In this document: positions 6,235-9,224 of the stretch, in pieces
How positions within the stretch are numbered: position 1 is the stretch's first letter
Layout of the letters: every line of letters starts with the position of its first letter
Source: Candidatus Woesearchaeota archaeon
GTDB taxonomy: Archaea > Nanobdellota > Nanobdellia > Woesearchaeales > WJKV01
Reading direction: 5' to 3'
Assembly (NCBI GenBank): GCA_019322855.1
Contig: JAHWIA010000029.1
Span: forward strand, 1 to 9,224
DNA length: 9,224 nt
Program-made: the position numbers and the translations under genes
Notes under the pieces: generated by a model
Database searches by the model: none
Seen by the model: only the letters and a program-made list of their open reading frames with translations
Told to the model about the DNA's origin: nothing

Positions 6235-7800
6235 ATGGGTGTGAACAAGACAGTTTTGTTGGGAATGGGCGGCATCTTCATATTTCTTATTTTGCTAGGT
6301 ATTGTGTGCGCTGAAAACAAAGTAATATTTGATGAAGACATGTTTATAGATCAGATTGCGCATACAGATGTCGGAACTTTCGATTTCAGATACTATGTCA
6401 AGGAAGGAACTCCAATAATCGCAGTGGGCGGTGATGATTTCAGGATGATTCTGGACGAAGGACAATGCAAGCAAGAAGGGATCTATGTGTATTGTTTCGA
6501 TGATGTTGAATTTGGAAAAATAGATTATGAAAAAGACAAGGAGGTTCCTATCATATCATTCAGGATTGAAGAGATTGTCCCTGCTGTCGCAAGGACTGTA
6601 GATAAATCAGAACTCTTGATAGGAGAGAGGGCGATGGTGACTACAACAATCACAGTTCCTGGAAGGATACGGCCAAGGATAATCTATATCGATGAAGCTC
6701 CTGAAAGTCTCAGGATCAAGAGTCCTTCAAAAGGGCAAGTGACGAGCAATACCTTGAGATGGGAAGGCATAGTAGACAATGAAATTACCATAACTTACGA
6801 CCTTGAGCTTCAAGGAGGGGATGTGGATGAAGAGTTTGATGCTACAGTAATCTATGATCTGGATGGAAAAGACTATACAATAAAAGCGCCTTCAATAAGT
6901 ATCAAGAAGAAGGGTTTGATGGATATAGATTTCGATTTCAGCGAGGATGAAGCAGAAGTTGATGAAGAGATAGAAATAGATCTTGCAATTGACAAGAATA
7001 CAGAAGAGGATCTTACTGTTTACGAGTTTGAGATTATTTTTCCGAACAATATAGATGTCTTAGAATATAATGAAGCTTTCACAGAGATAGGAAATAAATA
7101 TGAATTAGACATAACTACCTTAAGAGAAGAGCAAGAGTACACTTTCAAGATAAAGCCTGCTTCTTATGCTAAAACTTATCCAATCATCATCAGAACAGAT
7201 GTTGAGTCTGATGACGAGGATGAAGAGATAGAAAAAGAGTTTCTGCTTGAAAGCGCAGTAGAAGAACTAAGTCTTTCCTTGAACATGCCAAGCAATATAA
7301 AGTTCCAGAACAAGTTCAATCTGAAAGCCAACTACAAGAACAAGAATGATCAAACTACTTTCTACAATATAGAATGCCAGATAAAAGGGGATCTTTTCAA
7401 TAAAGACTATGATTTCAAGCAAAGTCTGCCTGACAAGCAGACAAATATCGAAAATCAGGATATAGAATTCGATGATCTTTCCCACAGGAATGTCACGCAC
7501 ACTTTCACCTGCACTTATGAGACAGAAGATGGAAGCATATTGAAATCTAATGTCACAAAAACAACAGAGATAAATATTAATGAAACAAAACTTGAAGAGG
7601 AAAAGAAAGAGGAAGAAGAGGCACTAAAAGAAAGGGAAGAGAGAGAACAAGAATTGAAAGAGGAAATGGAAGAGCTTGAAGAAGAGCCAGAAGATGTAGA
7701 AGTAGAAGAAGGGATCGAAGAAAAAGACGAAGACGAACCAGGCTTCTTTACAAAATTAGGCAGGGCATTGAAAAGGATATTTACTTTCTGGAGACATTAA
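6235..7800 (+). CDS. Secreted multi-domain beta-rich protein with acidic coil and basic C-terminal helix, function unknown
   Basis: The 521-residue protein begins with a signal-peptide-like segment: one lysine, a hydrophobic core (about 7-24) and a likely cleavage after VCA (24-26). The mature part looks like consecutive beta-sandwich or Ig-like modules. Module 1 (about 28-115) has a cysteine pair, C78 and C87. Module 2 (about 118-225) has ERAMVTTTITVPG. Module 3 (about 228-335) is very acidic. Module 4 (about 342-450) has a second cysteine pair, C381 and C426. Three N-glycosylation sequons cluster at its end: NVT (419), NVT (439) and NET (449). Residues 452-501 are a Glu/Lys-rich, probably coiled stretch. 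The final 20 residues (FFTKLGRALKRIFTFWRH) could form a basic, amphipathic, aromatic helix. There is no C-terminal membrane anchor and no enzyme motif. It is likely exported to the cell surface, perhaps as a structural or adhesive protein. I do not recognise a named family. It converges with the eL14 gene. Confidence 0.8.
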   Translation: MGVNKTVLLGMGGIFIFLILLGIVCAENKVIFDEDMFIDQIAHTDVGTFDFRYYVKEGTPIIAVGGDDFRMILDEGQCKQEGIYVYCFDDVEFGKIDYEKDKEVPIISFRIEEIVPAVARTVDKSELLIGERAMVTTTITVPGRIRPRIIYIDEAPESLRIKSPSKGQVTSNTLRWEGIVDNEITITYDLELQGGDVDEEFDATVIYDLDGKDYTIKAPSISIKKKGLMDIDFDFSEDEAEVDEEIEIDLAIDKNTEEDLTVYEFEIIFPNNIDVLEYNEAFTEIGNKYELDITTLREEQEYTFKIKPASYAKTYPIIIRTDVESDDEDEEIEKEFLLESAVEELSLSLNMPSNIKFQNKFNLKANYKNKNDQTTFYNIECQIKGDLFNKDYDFKQSLPDKQTNIENQDIEFDDLSHRNVTHTFTCTYETEDGSILKSNVTKTTEININETKLEEEKKEEEEALKEREEREQELKEEMEELEEEPEDVEVEEGIEEKDEDEPGFFTKLGRALKRIFTFWRH

Positions 7801-7803
7801 ACG

Positions 7804-7834
7804 AAACATAAAATGCTAGAAAATTATTATGTTT
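7804..7834. terminator. Stem-loop between convergent genes, possible bidirectional terminator
   Basis: AAACATAA (7804-7811) and TTATGTTT (7827-7834) form perfect 8-bp arms around a 15-nt loop. The hairpin starts 3 nt after the stop of the secreted-protein gene and lies 28 nt from the eL14 stop. Short T runs follow on both strands. The position fits transcript ends of two convergent genes. The stem is AT-rich, so the support is moderate. Confidence 0.4.
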
Positions 7835-7862
7835 TAAATTGAATTAAACTTCTAAAGAAAAT

Positions 7863-8270
7863 TTATTCTGATTTTTTAGCTGCAGGCTTTGCAGCCTTTT
7901 TCACTGTTTCTTTTTTAGGCTTAGGCTCTGTCTTAGCTTTTGCTTTCTTCTCTTTCTTAGGCTTCTTTGGTTCAGGCTTTACTTTCTGTTTTCTTGCTTT
8001 CTTCGGCCGTTCTTTCTTTGGCTTGGATTTCTTTTCCTTCAATGTTATCTTTAGTTCCTTTTTGAACAAATCTACTATATCTTTATGAGAAGCGTTGTCC
8101 TTGACTGAAAAACTCTGTTTCAGCGGCTCAAGATGCGCGACATTGCACTTTTTTCTTCTTGTTTCTCCATCTATCAATACAAGATTTCCTTTCTCGACAG
8201 CAGAGATAACTAAACATTTCTTACCTGCATCTCTTCCTGCAATCTTTACGCATAATTGTCCTATCTTCAT
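7863..8270 (-). CDS. rpl14e: Large-subunit ribosomal protein eL14 with long lysine-rich tail
   Basis: Of 135 residues, the first 50 form the KOW-type eL14 fold. IGQLCVKIAGRDAGKKCLVI (3-22) is the KOW core, followed by NLVLIDGETRRKKCNVAHLEPL (29-50), a close match to archaeal eL14. A helical piece with DIVDLFKKELKI follows to about residue 77. Residues 79-135 are low-complexity: 26 of 57 are lysine, with Pro, Glu and Ala. Archaeal eL14 is normally about 75-100 residues, so this tail looks like an addition. It probably reaches into rRNA or onto the ribosome surface, as lysine-rich tails do in eukaryotic RPL14; that is inference. The ATG overlaps the eL34 stop by 4 nt (ATGA), and a GTGAG (8276-8280) lies just upstream as a weak Shine-Dalgarno site, so translation is probably coupled to eL34. 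The usual downstream neighbour cbf5 is absent. Confidence 0.9.
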   Translation of the reverse strand: MKIGQLCVKIAGRDAGKKCLVISAVEKGNLVLIDGETRRKKCNVAHLEPLKQSFSVKDNASHKDIVDLFKKELKITLKEKKSKPKKERPKKARKQKVKPEPKKPKKEKKAKAKTEPKPKKETVKKAAKPAAKKSE

Positions 8271-8542
8271 TTATTCTCACTTCTTGCTTTTTCAATCAAC
8301 AAAATCCTTGCGCATTTTGAGCATAAGTTTCCGCCGTACGGTCTAGTTGGCCTTTTCTTTGTCTTTGGAAGATTCTTCATCTTCAAAGGAAGCTTTCTTG
8401 GTACGCCAGGCAAAGTTGCACCGCATTTGCTGCATTTAGCACTGCTCGGATTTCTCCTCTTGAATCTAAGTTTAGTTTTGCCTCCTGGCGTTCGTTTATG
8501 CACCCTCCTAAGGGTCCTTGATCTTCTGCTTCCTTGTACCAT
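8267..8542 (-). CDS. rpl34e: Large-subunit ribosomal protein eL34
   Basis: The 91-residue protein is a standard archaeal eL34. The start SRRSRTLRRVHKRTPGGKT (5-23) is the conserved rRNA-binding N-terminus. TKKRPTRPYGGNLCSKC (61-77) is the family signature. Two CxxC pairs (C37/C40 and C74/C77) should hold one zinc ion in a zinc ribbon. It binds 23S rRNA in the large subunit. A TATA box 32 nt upstream of the ATG at 8542 gives it its own leaderless promoter, even though it follows the insertase gene by only 39 nt. It may therefore be transcribed both alone with eL14 and as part of a longer mRNA. In many Euryarchaeota the order is DUF106 - eL34 - cmk - eL14 - cbf5; here cmk is missing between eL34 and eL14. 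Confidence 0.95.
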   Translation of the reverse strand: MVQGSRRSRTLRRVHKRTPGGKTKLRFKRRNPSSAKCSKCGATLPGVPRKLPLKMKNLPKTKKRPTRPYGGNLCSKCARILLIEKARSENK

Positions 8543-8566
8543 TTTAAGTTTAATTTCCAGGGTTTA

Positions 8567-8574
8567 TATTTAAA
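8567..8574 (-). promoter_or_regulatory. TATA box for the eL34-eL14 operon
   Basis: The minus strand reads TTTAAATA in the 39-nt gap between the insertase stop and the eL34 ATG. It begins 32 nt before the ATG at 8542, matching the spacing of the other leaderless promoters. Confidence 0.65.
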
Positions 8575-8581
8575 GATTTCG

Positions 8582-9224
8582 TTAGTAAACCCTCATAAAT
8601 TTTCTTATTAATATGCTCGAAATGAATGATAATATGATGTATGTAGATAACCAGCCAGGATGCCAGCCTGCTATGTTAAAATTGTCTCCAAAAGGCCTCA
8701 ATACTGCATTATCCAAGGTAATCATCTTCAAATCTGATTTTTTGATTGTCTTTGTCGGCTGTTCATATAATTGCTTCTTGGTTATCCTTACCTTTTTTTC
8801 ATAAATATCATTATTGTGCTCGAATTCTAAGATGTAAACTCCTTCTTTTTCTCCTTTTAATTCGAATTTCACTTTATCATTCTCTATAGTCTTCATAGTA
8901 TCTCCAATTATCTGTAAACCGTCTGCAGTAAGTTCTACATCGCCCGTCATTCCCGGAACAAAGTCGAGAGTTGCAGTGAATGTCTGGCGAGGCACGATAG
9001 GTGCGAAAGCAATATGTGTTGCAAGCCAGCCGACAAGGAGCAAAACAGGCAGCATTGTTATCAAAGTAGGTTTCATGCTGTGCTTCATGTATTCCATGTT
9101 TTTCTTCATCAAAATCTTTTGATGAGATGCGATCTTCTCTGGCTGCTGCTTCATCTCTTTCATCTCTTTCTGCATCTTCTTCATGTCTGTCTTCAATGTC
9201 TTCATAAGATTCTGGTCAGTGACC
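8582..9224 (-). CDS. DUF106 / EMC3-like membrane protein insertase (Oxa1 superfamily), 5' end outside window
   Basis: The frame stays open past the ATG at 9205 to the window edge, adding VTDQNL before MKTLK. 'DQ.LMK.LK.dmKkmQKEMKEMK' is the cytoplasmic coiled-coil start of archaeal DUF106 proteins and normally follows a first membrane segment. I therefore treat the gene as 5'-partial rather than starting at 9205. Counting from that Met: coiled coil about 1-40, a membrane segment about 46-68 (with W60), a beta-rich hydrophilic region about 72-175, then GWHPGWLSTYIILSFISSIL (180-199) as the last membrane segment and a short basic tail RKFMRVY. Archaeal DUF106 is related to Oxa1, YidC and EMC3, which insert membrane proteins. 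The neighbour eL34 supports the call, as the two genes are often adjacent in archaea. The roughly 100-residue region between the last two membrane segments looks larger than in compact family members and would lie outside the membrane's cytoplasmic face. Confidence 0.85.
   Translation of the reverse strand, partial: VTDQNLMKTLKTDMKKMQKEMKEMKQQPEKIASHQKILMKKNMEYMKHSMKPTLITMLPVLLLVGWLATHIAFAPIVPRQTFTATLDFVPGMTGDVELTADGLQIIGDTMKTIENDKVKFELKGEKEGVYILEFEHNNDIYEKKVRITKKQLYEQPTKTIKKSDLKMITLDNAVLRPFGDNFNIAGWHPGWLSTYIILSFISSILIRKFMRVY

Noticed and set aside
6257..6312. Lipoprotein signal peptide with Cys25 as the lipid-bearing residue
   Set aside because: The residues before Cys are LGIV, and Val at -1 does not fit a lipobox. 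An ordinary cleavage after VCA is more likely.
7590..7740. GA-rich purine tract as a repeat or structural DNA element
   Set aside because: It is explained by Glu/Lys codons of the acidic coil in the secreted protein, and no regular nucleotide period is visible.
8095..8573. Plus-strand open frames opposite eL14 and eL34
   Set aside because: Both are antisense to clearly recognised ribosomal protein genes and encode Phe/Leu-rich sequences typical of the complement of Lys/Arg codons.
1..9224. CRISPR array, insertion sequence, defence system or prophage
   Set aside because: I found no spaced direct repeats, transposase or integrase signature, nuclease module or phage gene. The content is housekeeping genes plus surface proteins.

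Overview
The window looks like chromosomal DNA from an archaeon, most likely a DPANN lineage of the Woesearchaeota/Pacearchaeota type. This placement rests on gene content and protein style, not on a marker tree. The archaeal signs are a Pelota protein without a GGQ motif, a TrmB-type regulator, archaeal/eukaryotic-type PheS and PheT, ribosomal proteins eL34 and eL14, and a DUF106/EMC3 membrane insertase. The DNA is AT-rich, genes are densely packed, and start signals are archaeal: TATA boxes about 31-34 nt upstream of leaderless ATGs.

Layout. At 1-652 (minus) is a membrane-anchored extracytoplasmic protein of unknown function whose C-terminus lies outside the window. A 97-bp divergent promoter region separates it from pelA (750-1781, plus). 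A 280-bp region without a gene follows; it carries a promoter and an unusually long, structured leader for a TrmB-like regulator (2062-2889). A T-rich terminator separates that gene from the pheS-pheT operon (2981-6190), which encodes both subunits of phenylalanyl-tRNA synthetase. A separately promoted, secreted, multi-domain beta-rich protein with an acidic coil follows (6235-7800). Convergent to it on the minus strand is a cluster read from the right edge: a DUF106/EMC3-like insertase (5' end outside the window), eL34 and eL14, the last two overlapping by 4 nt.

Together the genes are mainly translation and protein targeting: ribosome rescue (Pelota), Phe-tRNA charging, two large-subunit proteins and a membrane insertase. 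Two surface or exported proteins of unknown function and one regulator are interleaved.

Most genes are housekeeping. I see no defence island, mobile element, CRISPR array, tRNA or rRNA. The points most worth a second look are the structured leader of the TrmB-like gene, an apparently extra extracytoplasmic domain between the last two membrane segments of the EMC3-like protein, the lysine-rich tail of eL14 in a cluster that lacks cmk, the architecture of the secreted protein, and a clear split between leaderless first genes and Shine-Dalgarno-led genes.
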